DNA of 64,000 nucleotides from an uncultured Lachnospiraceae bacterium (GCA_947625015.1 CANQMR010000002.1:111840-175839); one strand, 5' to 3'; positions 35,229-44,764 are shown, numbered from the stretch's first letter. Program-made: numbers and translations. The notes: generated from the sequence alone by a model not told the origin.

Positions 35229-36515
35229 ATGAAAAAGAGTATTGTCAGAGGCTCAATGTTGACAGTTGCGGCACTTTCTATTATGTTAGGCGGTACGGCT
35301 TATCCTTCTAACGGAAACGTTCGGGATAAGGTTACGGAGACGCCGGCGATTATAAGTAAGGCAATCCAGAACAGTTCAGCGGAGACAAATGCGATTTCAA
35401 AGGGAAATGCGGTACAGCAGGTTGCACAGGTTACAACGGAGCAGCCGACGACAGAACAGGTTGTACCGGAACAGACCACAGAGCAGCCGGCGGAGGCAAC
35501 AGAGATTGAGACAAAAGAGGCAAAGGTAGAAAGCAATCAGGTTGTTGCGAATATAGACAGTTATTTGAATATTCGTAAAGAGGCTTCTGAAGAAGCTGAT
35601 GTGGTTGGCAAGTTTTATACCGGTAACGTCGGTACGATTGTAGAGCGGGGAGATTCCTGGTCTTTGGTTTCTTCCGGTAATGCGTATGGATATGTGAAAA
35701 ATGATTATCTGCTCTTTGGCGAAGACGCAGAGAATTACATTGAGAATAACTGTGACCAGGTGGCAAAGGTAACGGCGGATACCTTAAATGTTCGTGCAGA
35801 GGAATCGACGGACAGTGAGGTTGTAACTCTTTCTGATCAGGGTGATGCACTGACGGTATTAGGTCAGGATAATGGCTGGTTTAAGGTTGCGGTATCTTCT
35901 GAAGAAGTAGGTTATGTATCAAGTGAGTATGTATATATTGACTATATATATGAGACAGCGGTAACGATTGAAGAAGAGCAGGCGGCTGCCGAGGCGGAAG
36001 CCCAGGCAGAAGCGGAGGCTCAGGCTCAGGCGGAGGCAGAAGCCCAGAACCAGACGACGCAAGCGACTCAGACAACGGAGGCGCCGAAGAAGGAGGAGCC
36101 TAAGCAGGAAAAGAAAGAGAAGAAAGAAGAGACAACAGAAGCGCCGAAAGAAGAAACTGTCAGCGGAGATGGACAGGCAGTTGCAGATTATGCGGTTCAG
36201 TTTGTCGGCAATCCGTATGTATACGGTGGTACAAGCCTGACAAATGGGGCTGACTGCTCCGGATTTGTACAGTCAGTGTATAAGCATTTTGGTTATTCCC
36301 TTCCGCGTGTAGCGGCAGATCAGGCCAACGCTGGGACCAAGGTAAGCACTGACAGCTTACAGCCGGGTGATTTGCTGTTCTATCATGGCTTTGGCCATGT
36401 GGCAATTTACATCGGCGGTGGACAGGTTGTTCATGCAAGTAATGCGAAGACTGGTATTAAGATTTCTAATTACAAGTATTCACCTATTGACAAGGCCGTT
36501 CGTATTATCAAATAA
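35229..36515 (+). CDS. Secreted SH3b-NlpC/P60 peptidoglycan hydrolase
   Basis: This 428-residue wall endopeptidase has a signal peptide (residues 1-25), a Thr/Glu-rich stretch, and two bacterial SH3 domains (SYLNIRKEASEEADVVG...; DTLNVRAEESTDSEVV...). A long Ala/Glu/Gln/Lys low-complexity linker follows (about 245-310), then a C-terminal NlpC/P60 domain with Cys in GADCSGFVQSVY and His in FGHVAIYIG, plus a later HAS. It should cleave the D-Glu-diamino-acid bond of stem peptides. ATG 35229 is preferred because GAAGAGG ends 10 bases upstream. Confidence 0.94.
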   Translation: MKKSIVRGSMLTVAALSIMLGGTAYPSNGNVRDKVTETPAIISKAIQNSSAETNAISKGNAVQQVAQVTTEQPTTEQVVPEQTTEQPAEATEIETKEAKVESNQVVANIDSYLNIRKEASEEADVVGKFYTGNVGTIVERGDSWSLVSSGNAYGYVKNDYLLFGEDAENYIENNCDQVAKVTADTLNVRAEESTDSEVVTLSDQGDALTVLGQDNGWFKVAVSSEEVGYVSSEYVYIDYIYETAVTIEEEQAAAEAEAQAEAEAQAQAEAEAQNQTTQATQTTEAPKKEEPKQEKKEKKEETTEAPKEETVSGDGQAVADYAVQFVGNPYVYGGTSLTNGADCSGFVQSVYKHFGYSLPRVAADQANAGTKVSTDSLQPGDLLFYHGFGHVAIYIGGGQVVHASNAKTGIKISNYKYSPIDKAVRIIK

Positions 36516-36542
36516 TTTATTTACATAATGGTATAAAAACAG

Positions 36543-36572
36543 GAGCTGTCGAGAAATCGGCGGCTCTTTTTT
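36543..36572 (+). terminator. Intrinsic terminator after NlpC/P60 gene
   Basis: A 10-bp stem (36543-36552 with 36557-36566, two G-U pairs) around a GAAA loop is followed by six T. Confidence 0.85.
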
Positions 36573-36645
36573 ATGCTCGAAAAAACATGAAAAATGGATA
36601 ATTTGGAAAACTTTGAAAAAATAGATAAATTTTGGAAAAAAGTCT

Positions 36646-36674
36646 TTTGAATTTTGTGTATTTTGTGCTATAAT
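36646..36674 (+). promoter_or_regulatory. Promoter of ppdK
   Basis: TATAAT (36669-36674), preceded by an extended TGC, has TTTGAA 17 bases upstream (or TTGAAT at 16). It lies about 75 bases before the ppdK start. Confidence 0.65.
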
Positions 36675-36749
36675 AACATACAGACTGTGGACAGGTTCCA
36701 TTTACCTTGTCCTGGTAAAATTATCAAACACTTAGGAGGTATAGAACAA

Positions 36750-39383
36750 ATGGCAAACAAATGGGTATATTTGTTTAAAGAAGGCGACGCATCAATGAGA
36801 AACCTTCTTGGCGGTAAGGGGTGTAACTTGGCGGAGATGACCGGCTTGGGTATGCCAATCCCACAGGGATTTACAGTTACAACAGAAGCCTGTACAGATT
36901 ATTATAATCAGGGCAAACAGATTTCAGAAGAGATTCAGAAGCAGATTTTTGACGCTTTGGAATGGTTAGAGGAGCACAATGGCAAGAAGTTCGGTGATAC
37001 AGAAGATCCGTTACTGGTTTCTGTTCGTTCCGGCGCCCGCGCATCCATGCCAGGTATGATGGATACGATTCTGAACTTAGGTCTGAATGATGTAGCAGTA
37101 GAAGGCTTTGCAAAGAAGACCGGCAATCCGAGATTTGCTTACGACTCTTACAGAAGATTTATTCAGATGTACTCTGACGTAGTTATGGAGGTTCCAAAGT
37201 CATTCTTTGAGAAGAAGATTGACGAGATGAAAGAGAAGAAGGGCGTTACCTATGATACTGAACTGACAGCAGAGGATTTGAAGGAGTTGGCAGAGCAGTT
37301 CAAAGCCATCTACAAGGAAGCAATGAACGGCGAGGAATTCCCACAGGATCCGAAGGATCAGTTGATGGGAGCTGTTAAGGCGGTATTCCGTTCATGGGAT
37401 AACCCGCGTGCTATCGTTTACAGACGTATGAACGATATTCCGGGCGACTGGGGAACCGCTGTTAACGTACAGACCATGGTATTTGGTAACAAGGGTGAGA
37501 CGTCAGGAACCGGCGTTGCATTTACCCGTAATCCATCTACCGGCGAGAAAGGTATCTTTGGTGAGTACCTGATTAATGCACAGGGTGAGGACGTGGTTGC
37601 CGGTGTTCGTACACCACAGCCGATTACCCAGTTAGAGAAAGATTTACCGGAATGTTACAAGCAGTTCATGGAGCTGGCAATGAAGTTGGAGAACCATTTC
37701 CATGATATGCAGGATATGGAGTTTACCATTGAGGAAGGCAAGTTATACTTCTTACAGACACGTAATGGTAAGAGAACTGCTCCTGCTGCAATTAAGATTG
37801 CCTGTGATCTGGTTGATGAGGGACAGATTACAGAGGAAGAGGCTGTATGCCGTATTGAGGCGAAGTCTCTTGACCAGCTGCTTCACCCAACGTTTGATGC
37901 AGATGCGTTGAAGGCTGGCGAGGTAATTGGTACTGCGCTTCCTGCATCACCGGGAGCTGCCGCAGGTAAGATTTACTTTACCGCAGATGACGCTAAGGAA
38001 GCTGGTATCGGCGGACGCGGCGAGAGATGTATCTTAGTTCGTCTTGAGACCTCTCCGGAGGATATCGAGGGTATGCATGCATCCCAGGGTATCCTGACAG
38101 TTCGTGGCGGTATGACTTCCCATGCAGCCGTAGTTGCGCGTGGTATGGGTACCTGCTGTGTATCAGGCTGCGGCGACATTAAGATCAATGAAGAAGAGAA
38201 GTATTTCGAGTTAGGCGGATATACTTTCCACGAGGGAGATTACATTTCCTTAGATGGTACAACAGGTAAGATTTACAAGGGCGACATCAAGACAGTTGAG
38301 CCTTCTATCGGCGGTGATTTTGGCCGGGTTATGGCTTGGGCTGATAAGTACAGAAAGTTAAAGGTTCGTACCAATGCAGATACTCCTGCGGATACGGCTA
38401 AGGCTGTTGAGTTAGGCGCTGAGGGTATCGGTCTTTGCCGTACAGAGCATATGTTCTTTGGTGAGGACAGGATTCCTAAGTTCCGCCGCATGATTCTTTC
38501 TGACACTGTAGAGCAGAGAGAGGAAGCCCTTAAGGCAATCGGCGACTTCCAGAAGGCAGACTTCAAGGCGATGTACAAGACTCTTGACGGAATGCCAATG
38601 GTAGTTCGTTTCTTGGATCCACCTCTTCATGAGTTTGTTCCGACTGAGGAGGAAGATATCAAGGCGTTAGCTGCGGATATGGGAATTACGGTAGACGAGG
38701 TTAAGGCTAAATGTGACGCTCTTCATGAGTTCAACCCAATGATGGGTCATCGTGGATGCCGTCTTGCAGTTACCTATCCGGAGATTGCCAAGATGCAGAC
38801 CAGAGCCGTTATGGAGGCAGCGATTGAGGTTGCTGAGGAGACCGGCAAGGCTATCGTTCCGGAGATTATGATTCCATTGGTTGGCGAGGAGAAAGAGCTT
38901 AAGTTTGTTAAGGATGTAGTTGTAGAGGTTGCTGACCAGGTTAAGAAAGAGAAGAATTCCGACATGAGATATGAGGTTGGTACGATGATCGAGATTCCAA
39001 GAGCTGCTCTTACAGCAGATAAGATTGCTGAGGATGCTGAGTTCTTCTGCTTCGGTACCAATGACCTGACACAGATGACCTTTGGTTTCTCTCGTGATGA
39101 TGCTGGTAAGTTCTTAGATTCTTACTATCAGAACAAGATTTTCGAGTCTGATCCGTTTGCCCGTCTTGACCAGACTGGTGTTGGCCAGTTAATCCAGATG
39201 GCAGTAGAGAAGGGCCGCAAGGTTCGTCCGGATTTAGGACTTGGTATCTGCGGTGAGCATGGTGGAGATCCTTCATCTATTGAGTTCTGCCACAAGGTAG
39301 GTCTTAATTATGTATCATGTTCTCCATTCCGCGTGCCTATCGCAAGATTGGCTGCTGCACAGGCTGCAATTAACGACAAATAA
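36750..39383 (+). CDS. ppdK: Pyruvate, phosphate dikinase
   Basis: This 877-residue enzyme interconverts pyruvate, ATP and phosphate with PEP, AMP and pyrophosphate in the cytoplasm. The N-terminal ATP-grasp domain begins KWVYLFKEGDASMRNLLGGKGCNLAEM. The swivelling phosphohistidine is in TVRGGMTSHAAVVARGMG, and the C-terminal TIM-barrel PEP site includes GLCRTEHMFF and a late Cys in GICGEHGGDP. ATG 36750 follows a strong TAGGAGGT; the longer frame has no support. The gene has its own promoter and terminator, and its codon use looks optimised, suggesting high expression. Confidence 0.98.
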   Translation: MANKWVYLFKEGDASMRNLLGGKGCNLAEMTGLGMPIPQGFTVTTEACTDYYNQGKQISEEIQKQIFDALEWLEEHNGKKFGDTEDPLLVSVRSGARASMPGMMDTILNLGLNDVAVEGFAKKTGNPRFAYDSYRRFIQMYSDVVMEVPKSFFEKKIDEMKEKKGVTYDTELTAEDLKELAEQFKAIYKEAMNGEEFPQDPKDQLMGAVKAVFRSWDNPRAIVYRRMNDIPGDWGTAVNVQTMVFGNKGETSGTGVAFTRNPSTGEKGIFGEYLINAQGEDVVAGVRTPQPITQLEKDLPECYKQFMELAMKLENHFHDMQDMEFTIEEGKLYFLQTRNGKRTAPAAIKIACDLVDEGQITEEEAVCRIEAKSLDQLLHPTFDADALKAGEVIGTALPASPGAAAGKIYFTADDAKEAGIGGRGERCILVRLETSPEDIEGMHASQGILTVRGGMTSHAAVVARGMGTCCVSGCGDIKINEEEKYFELGGYTFHEGDYISLDGTTGKIYKGDIKTVEPSIGGDFGRVMAWADKYRKLKVRTNADTPADTAKAVELGAEGIGLCRTEHMFFGEDRIPKFRRMILSDTVEQREEALKAIGDFQKADFKAMYKTLDGMPMVVRFLDPPLHEFVPTEEEDIKALAADMGITVDEVKAKCDALHEFNPMMGHRGCRLAVTYPEIAKMQTRAVMEAAIEVAEETGKAIVPEIMIPLVGEEKELKFVKDVVVEVADQVKKEKNSDMRYEVGTMIEIPRAALTADKIAEDAEFFCFGTNDLTQMTFGFSRDDAGKFLDSYYQNKIFESDPFARLDQTGVGQLIQMAVEKGRKVRPDLGLGICGEHGGDPSSIEFCHKVGLNYVSCSPFRVPIARLAAAQAAINDK

Positions 39384-39421
39384 TATGTCAGGCAGACTTT
39401 GCTTGCTACAATAGTTTTATC

Positions 39422-39463
39422 AGAGGAATATTTAATTCGCAAGGATTAGATATTCCTCTTTTT
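39422..39463 (+). terminator. Intrinsic terminator of ppdK
   Basis: AGAGGAATAT (39422-39431) pairs with ATATTCCTCT (39450-39459), followed by a T-rich run. Confidence 0.85.
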
Positions 39464-39521
39464 ATTTTGTAATCGTAAAAAAGTTAATATATTAGGTTTA
39501 AAGTTTATTCGAGGAAATCCT

Positions 39522-39550
39522 TTGTGTTTTATGTATAATAATGGTATAAT
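39522..39550 (+). promoter_or_regulatory. Promoter before broken surface-protein gene
   Basis: TTGTGT (39522-39527), a 17-base spacer and TATAAT (39545-39550) lie about 60 bases before the pseudogene start and may now drive the EAL gene. Confidence 0.55.
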
Positions 39551-39608
39551 GCTATTAATTGTATAACTTGCACAAAATATGTGATGGAATAAAGGATAGA
39601 GGTCTCCG

Positions 39609-39899
39609 ATGAAGAGAAAATGGAAGGATAGATTTATAAAACGAGGATTGGCGTGGACGCTCTGCATTTTGCTGGTTATGCAGCTTGTGGGCGCAGATTC
39701 TCTGACTGCCATGGCGGATAAGGCAAGAGAGATTTTGACTGTGGAGGCACAGGAAAGTGCCGGAGAAGGTTACCACGGAGAAAGTGTCTGCCACAGAGGA
39801 GATTCCCTTAAAGGGAAAGTCCAACAAGATATGCGTCTATTCGGTAACGGGTGTGCAGCGGGAGCAGAAAAACTGATCGAAGAGAGAAAAACTGATTGA
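39609..39899 (+). pseudogene. Truncated, frameshifted 5' end of a surface-protein gene
   Basis: The frame opens with a long signal peptide (KRGLAWTLCILLVMQLVGADSLTAMADK) and turns into unlikely sequence after about residue 52. Shifting frame near 39765 restores a Thr/Glu-rich surface-protein style (KVTTEKVSATEEIPLKGK, then VYSVTGVQREQKN) that stops near 39873. This suggests the start of a large secreted protein that has lost a base and its body. A 17-bp tandem repeat follows. The parent family is not identified. Confidence 0.55.
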
Positions 39900-39918
39900 G
39901 CAGAAAAACTGATTGAGG
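39866..39918 (+). repeat. 17-bp tandem repeat, three units
   Basis: Units beginning AGAAAAACTGAT occur at 39866-39882, 39885-39901 and 39902-39918, with a partial fourth. They lie at the junction between the broken surface gene and the EAL gene. Confidence 0.8.
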
Positions 39919-39965
39919 AGAAAAAAGATAGGAATGGAACATTCTATCAGGAAGGGGGAGAGGGC

Positions 39966-41615
39966 ATGGAAATTTACGAAGAAATCAGCGAGATTTTACT
40001 TAGCAACCAGTCGGTTCCCATGTTGCTTTGGAACGGTGAGAAGGGGTGGCGGACAGTTTGTGAAGGCGGCCTTGCGATTGACAGCGACAGTCTTTCTAAA
40101 GATGGTCTATGGGCGCTTAGGGAGATTGTCCTGGAAGAGGATTTAAAGCTCTATGACGCTTTTTTGCAGAAAATCAAAGAATATATGGACGGTGAGGATG
40201 CCGCGGCTCCGGAACGGGAAAATTATCTTGAGGAAGCGGTTCATTTAAAGATTGGAGAGATATACAGCTATTATAAAATCGAGTGTTATCAGGAGATGGA
40301 GAATGCCCATATTATGCGGAAGATGTTTGTCCGTATTCCCGAATTAGAGGCGGAGGACATTTACCGGATTCATCTGGCCGAAGTGATTACCAATGATAAG
40401 AACCCGGCATTTTTCACCCAGGGCGCAAAGGAATTAATGGACAGGCACCCGGACTGGAATTATGCGCTGGTACAGTTTGATGTGGCTAAGTTTAAAATGA
40501 TTAACGAGCAGTACGGGGAGCAGTTTGGCGATGAACTGATTGAGTTTTTTATCCATTCCCTGAAATTATTGTGTAATAAAGAGCAGCTTTATACCAGACT
40601 GACCGCAGATGTATTTATGATTTTAACGCCCTTTATGAGTCAGGAGGGATTGTTGGAATTTGTGGAGTATCTAAGGGATCATCTTTCCAGCTATAAAGAT
40701 ATTACCTACCGCTTAGTCTTTGGCATCTGCAAGGTGGCTGACCGTAAGCAAAATCTGAGAAAATACGGGGACGGCGCGGCGTTAGCCAGACAGAGCATTA
40801 AGGAGGACGCCTTGAGCCATGTGGCGTTTTATCGGGAGGATATGAAGGATAAAGCCCGCATGAACAAATTTATTGAGGACAACATGGAAAAGGCGTTAGA
40901 AAACAGGGAGTTTGTCATGTATCTCCAACCCAAATACAGCATTTCCAAGGAGCAGATGGTGGGCGCGGAGGCCCTTGTCCGCTGGCTTCACCCGGAGCAT
41001 GGACTGATTCCGCCGATGAGCTTTGTGCCGCTCTTTGAAAAGAACGGATTTATTGTAAAAATGGATGCGTTTATCTGGGAGGAGGCGTGCCGGACCATTC
41101 GGAAGTGGATGGATGACGGCATGGCGCCCATTCCCATTTCCGTCAATGTGTCCAGAAAGCATTTAAAGGATGGCTCCTTTGTAGACACATTGAACCGGCT
41201 GACAGAGCAGTACGGGATACCCAAGCAGTATTTAGAGATTGAGATTACGGAGTCTGTGGAGTCAAAAGATGTAAAGGAGGGAGCCAATCTGTTAAAGAAG
41301 AGCGGCTTCACCCTTTTGATGGATGATTTCGGAAGCGGTTATTCCTCTTTAAATACCTTGAAGGATACCCAGTTTGACGTGATAAAAATTGACCGGGCAT
41401 TTTTGCAGGATTTTATCGGTTCTGACAGGGGAAAGACCATTGTGGAGCACACTGTCAAAATGACAAGGGAAATCGGCCTTGATTTGGTGGCGGAGGGAAT
41501 TGAGACAAAGGAACAGGCTATGTTTTTAAGCGAGTGCGGCTGCGATGTGGCCCAGGGCTTCTATTATGCCCGTCCGATGTCCGTTGATGATTTTAATAAA
41601 AAGTATGCTTTGTAA
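39966..41615 (+). CDS. Cyclic-di-GMP phosphodiesterase (degenerate GGDEF plus EAL)
   Basis: This 549-residue soluble protein has an N-terminal region of unknown type (1-150), a degenerate GGDEF domain (150-290; the active-site loop reads LTADVFM rather than GGDEF) and an EAL domain (305-549). EAL catalytic motifs are all present: EALVRW, SVNVS, EIEITES, DDFGSGYSSL, VIKID, VAEGIE and QGFYYARP. It should hydrolyse c-di-GMP, with the GGDEF part perhaps sensing GTP. A purine-rich AGGGGGAGAGGG precedes the ATG. Confidence 0.92.
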   Translation: MEIYEEISEILLSNQSVPMLLWNGEKGWRTVCEGGLAIDSDSLSKDGLWALREIVLEEDLKLYDAFLQKIKEYMDGEDAAAPERENYLEEAVHLKIGEIYSYYKIECYQEMENAHIMRKMFVRIPELEAEDIYRIHLAEVITNDKNPAFFTQGAKELMDRHPDWNYALVQFDVAKFKMINEQYGEQFGDELIEFFIHSLKLLCNKEQLYTRLTADVFMILTPFMSQEGLLEFVEYLRDHLSSYKDITYRLVFGICKVADRKQNLRKYGDGAALARQSIKEDALSHVAFYREDMKDKARMNKFIEDNMEKALENREFVMYLQPKYSISKEQMVGAEALVRWLHPEHGLIPPMSFVPLFEKNGFIVKMDAFIWEEACRTIRKWMDDGMAPIPISVNVSRKHLKDGSFVDTLNRLTEQYGIPKQYLEIEITESVESKDVKEGANLLKKSGFTLLMDDFGSGYSSLNTLKDTQFDVIKIDRAFLQDFIGSDRGKTIVEHTVKMTREIGLDLVAEGIETKEQAMFLSECGCDVAQGFYYARPMSVDDFNKKYAL

Positions 41616-41712
41616 AATATATCATTTTTGTTCTGTCTGCATACAATAGATATGAGGACAAAAACAGCCGGAACAGATGAAGTTTGATTATGGCTCCGGC
41701 GGGAGTTAATTT

Positions 41713-42504
41713 GTGATTGATTGGTTTGTGGGGTTAAATCCGGTCTGGCAGGGATTGCTTGCCACTCTGTTTACTTACAGCGTAACCGTACTTGGGGCGT
41801 CCCTGGTGTTTTTCTTTAAATCCGTAAACCAGCGGATGATGGATGTAATGATGGGATTTGCCGCAGGCGTTATGATTGCGGCCTCTTATTGGTCGCTGCT
41901 TGCGCCTGCGATTGAGCTTTCCGAAAGCCTCGGCAGAAACCCGGTTTTTTATGTTTCTGTCGGCTTTGTCTGCGGAGGGCTTTTTATTATGCTTTCCGAT
42001 ATGCTTTTGGCGGGCAGAACGTGTTGCAGACAGGACAGAAAAAAATGGGTGCGGTGTATCTTAGTCACTACCGCAGTTACCATGCATAATATCCCGGAGG
42101 GGCTGGCGGTCGGCGTAGCTTTTGGCTGCGCTGCCATAGAGGGAACAAAATCCGCCCTGATGGGCGCGGTTATGCTGGCAGTCGGCATTGGCATACAGAA
42201 TTTTCCGGAAGGCACATGTGTGGCAATGCCCTTGCGGCGGGAAGGCATGTCCCGGTGGAAAAGTTTCGTCATCGGACAGTTTTCCGGCTTTGTGGAGCCC
42301 ATTGCCGGCGTCATCGGCGTACTGGCCGCTCTCAAAGTACAATTAATACTGCCGTTAGCCCTTTCTTTTTCTGCCGGCGCTATGATCAGCGTAGTATGCT
42401 CAGAATTAATCCCCGAATCCTTCCGGGACAGCAAAAATCTGGCTACCGCCGGCGTCATGTCCGGTTTCGTCGTCATGATGATCTTAGACGTAGCCTTAGG
42501 ATAA
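41713..42504 (+). CDS. ZIP-family divalent metal transporter (ZupT-like)
   Basis: This 263-residue, eight-helix membrane protein is of the ZIP family, which imports zinc or other divalent metals. The metal-site helices are HNIPEGLAVGVAFG and QNFPEGTCVAMPL, the latter with Asn/Glu. The start is GTG 41713, with GGGAG about 9 bases upstream. It is a lone gene followed by the long palindrome. Confidence 0.9.
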   Translation: MIDWFVGLNPVWQGLLATLFTYSVTVLGASLVFFFKSVNQRMMDVMMGFAAGVMIAASYWSLLAPAIELSESLGRNPVFYVSVGFVCGGLFIMLSDMLLAGRTCCRQDRKKWVRCILVTTAVTMHNIPEGLAVGVAFGCAAIEGTKSALMGAVMLAVGIGIQNFPEGTCVAMPLRREGMSRWKSFVIGQFSGFVEPIAGVIGVLAALKVQLILPLALSFSAGAMISVVCSELIPESFRDSKNLATAGVMSGFVVMMILDVALG

Positions 42505-42510
42505 TTCCCC

Positions 42511-43060
42511 TAACCCTTCAGCCCTCCCATATCCTGTCCGCCCCCTCTGACCGCTGCCCCGCTGTTATCCGCCATTTTTTTATCTGCGGCTCCGCCAAAG
42601 GAAATCTATCCGGTTTTTCCTGCACTGTTTTCGGTTTTAAGAAATCCTGCCGCCGTCCGTCCTGCATATTTTATTGCACGTGCTCTCGAAGAACTCGCAC
42701 CGGGAAGGGGTGACTGGGAAACATCTAAAGCCCCTTTGAAAACGCCGGTACTTGCGGAGGGGGAATAGAGACTTGTCTCATGATACAGTCTGAATCCCCC
42801 TCCGCTTATGTACCGCTGCGTTTTCAACAGAGCGAAAGCGTGGCTTAAGATGTTTGCCCAGCACCCCAAACCCGGTACTCAGACACTTCTTCGCACGTGC
42901 ATTATGCAGGACCGGACGGCGGCGGATTTCTAAAAAACCGCATGTCAGGAAAAACCGGATAGATTTTCTTTTTGGCGGTATGCCGCATATACGCTAAGCG
43001 GATAACAGCGGGGCAGCGGTCAGAGGGGGCGGACAGGATACGGGAGGCCTGAAGGGTATA
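42511..43060. repeat. 550-bp imperfect palindrome (long inverted repeat)
   Basis: The whole 645-base gap between the ZIP gene and purE is dominated by this element. Outer arms 42531-42572 and 42998-43039 are perfectly complementary over 42 bases. A further 21-base match pairs 42602-42622 with 42946-42966. The inner stem 42754-42764 pairs with 42795-42805, enclosing a small GAGAC/GTCTC hairpin. Interrupted complementarity continues between these blocks. Transcribed RNA would form one very long bulged hairpin. A minus-strand open frame at 42606-42869 looks incidental. No transposase or tRNA is seen. Confidence 0.93.
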
Positions 43061-43086
43061 AAAATAAAATAAAAGGGAGAAAGGGC

Positions 43087-43114
43087 TTGCAAAAGATTTT
43101 TTATGGTATACAAT
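43087..43114 (+). promoter_or_regulatory. Promoter of purE
   Basis: TTGCAA (43087-43092), a 16-base spacer and TACAAT (43109-43114) lie about 35 bases before purE. Confidence 0.55.
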
Positions 43115-43149
43115 GTTATAGAGAAAATGTTGAAAGAAAGGAATAAAGG

Positions 43150-43638
43150 ATGAAGGTTGCGATTATTATGGGTTCTACCAGTGATTTGGCCAAGGTGGAA
43201 CCGGCAGTAGATGTATTGAAAAAATATGGAGTAGAGGTTCAGGTGAGATGCCTGTCTGCCCACAGGGCCCATACAGGTCTTTCACAGTTTATTGAGGAGA
43301 CGAATACAGACGGAACAGAGGTTATTATTACTGCGGCGGGAATGGCGGCAGCCCTTCCGGGAGTTGTGGCTTCCCAGACCGTATTGCCGGTTATCGGCGT
43401 TCCTCTTTCCGGTTCCGTATTAGATGGTATGGATGCACTGATGTCCATCGTTCAGATGCCGCCGGGAATCCCGGTAGCTACGGTTGCCATTAATGGCAGC
43501 AAAAATGCGGCCTATCTCGCATTACAGATTATGGCGGTTAAGCATGAAAAGATTAAGGACAAGCTGCTTGAAGAGCGAAAGGGAATGGAAGAAGCTGCCA
43601 TGAAAGCCAATGCGGAGGTCATTGCAAAATTTCAGTAA
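43150..43638 (+). CDS. purE: N5-carboxyaminoimidazole ribonucleotide mutase
   Basis: This 162-residue class I PurE moves the carboxyl group of N5-CAIR to give CAIR in purine synthesis. Motifs are IIMGSTSDLAKVEPAVDVL and CLSAHRAH, then AAGMAAALPGVVASQT and GVPLSGSVLDGMDALMSIVQMP. Length is standard. purK is not seen in the window, and the other pur genes here are 7-16 kb away. Confidence 0.97.
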   Translation: MKVAIIMGSTSDLAKVEPAVDVLKKYGVEVQVRCLSAHRAHTGLSQFIEETNTDGTEVIITAAGMAAALPGVVASQTVLPVIGVPLSGSVLDGMDALMSIVQMPPGIPVATVAINGSKNAAYLALQIMAVKHEKIKDKLLEERKGMEEAAMKANAEVIAKFQ

Positions 43639-43760
43639 ATTATGAAGGAGGAAAGACCGGCGAAGGATAAGGCATTTCAGGCAACAAAAGAAACGGCTGT
43701 AATAGACCTGAAAACCAGCAGGTCATGGCAAAATAGTAAATTCAGGAGGATAATAATATT

Positions 43761-44750
43761 ATGGTTACGTTTCGCAAATTTTTATTTCATTTTAGCATAG
43801 GGTTATGTTTGGTTATGCTGTTTTGCGGCAGGGTTTGCGCCACAGAACAGCATGATGATGATACCAACGGGCAGACGGCCGCAGAACCGTCGGTTCCCCA
43901 GGAAGTAAAGTCATTGGAAAAACCGGAGATAACGTCATTGGTCTCAACGGAAAAAGGCGCAATAAAGTTACAATGGAAAGCAGTTCCGGATGCGGATTAC
44001 TATGAGGTATACCGCCAGCCGGAAAAGGGCGGCGATTATAAACTGCTTGGCACAACGAAGAAGTTAAAGTATACGGATGAATCGGGGAAAAAATATAAGA
44101 CCTATTACTACAAAATCCGGGCAGTAAAACCGGCAGAGCAGGAGAATATTACATATGTCAGTCCCTTAAGCGCAAGAAAAAAGGGGTATGTCCGAAAGGC
44201 TGCCAAAAAGACTGCCTATGTAGGCGATTCTGTCATGACGGGTTTTCGTTCTTACGGCGTAATTAAAGACAGCAAATCCCAGAAAATGTTTGCAGAGGTA
44301 GGGATTAATACCGGAAAGTTTTATTATAACAGCCCTTTGCTGGGCAGGCTCTTAAACTATAATCCGGACAGGATGTTTATCATGCTGGGCGTGAACGGTC
44401 TTGTGGGAAATCCGGGTGAGGAGCATATGGACCGGATCATTGGTTCCTATGATAAGATTTTAGCCGCCTGTCAGAAGAAAAATCCCCATATGGAGATTAT
44501 TGTCTTAGGCGTCAGTCCTGTCAGCAGCAGAGCGACGGTAAAAGAATCTTCCGTAAAGAGGTATAATCAAAAATTAAAAAAGAAGGTTACCCGGCGTAAG
44601 AATGTATATTTTTATGATATGGCGGAATTTATGGCGGATTCCCATGGATACTTAAAGTCCCAATACTCCGGCGGGGATGGGATTCATTGGCGCAGCAGCG
44701 CATACAAAGACGTCTATAAGCATTTGAAAAAGTTTGCAAAAGAATTATAA
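43761..44750 (+). CDS. Secreted fibronectin-III/SGNH hydrolase
   Basis: This 329-residue exported protein has an N-terminal signal (SIGLCLVMLFCGRVCA), a fibronectin type III domain (about 50-135; LQWKAVPDADYYEVYRQ) and a C-terminal SGNH/GDSL domain. The blocks are AYVGDSVMTGF (Ser), MLGVNGL (Asn) and DGIHWRSSAY (Asp/His). It probably removes or transfers acyl groups on wall or surface glycans. AGGAGG is 12 bases before the ATG. Confidence 0.87.
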   Translation: MVTFRKFLFHFSIGLCLVMLFCGRVCATEQHDDDTNGQTAAEPSVPQEVKSLEKPEITSLVSTEKGAIKLQWKAVPDADYYEVYRQPEKGGDYKLLGTTKKLKYTDESGKKYKTYYYKIRAVKPAEQENITYVSPLSARKKGYVRKAAKKTAYVGDSVMTGFRSYGVIKDSKSQKMFAEVGINTGKFYYNSPLLGRLLNYNPDRMFIMLGVNGLVGNPGEEHMDRIIGSYDKILAACQKKNPHMEIIVLGVSPVSSRATVKESSVKRYNQKLKKKVTRRKNVYFYDMAEFMADSHGYLKSQYSGGDGIHWRSSAYKDVYKHLKKFAKEL

Positions 44751-44764
44751 GCATTAAGAAAAAG

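Noticed and set aside
35968..36240. Arg/Lys-rich open frame within the NlpC/P60 gene
   Set aside because: It is a shadow of the Ala/Glu/Lys linker in another frame, with no start signals.
42606..42869. Minus-strand 87-codon open frame inside the long palindrome
   Set aside because: It lies entirely within the inverted repeat, has no ribosome site or recognisable family, and is best explained as a by-product of the palindrome's base composition.
43703..43726. Hairpin GACCTG/CAGGTC after purE as a terminator
   Set aside because: It is short and not followed by a T-run, so it was not listed as a terminator.
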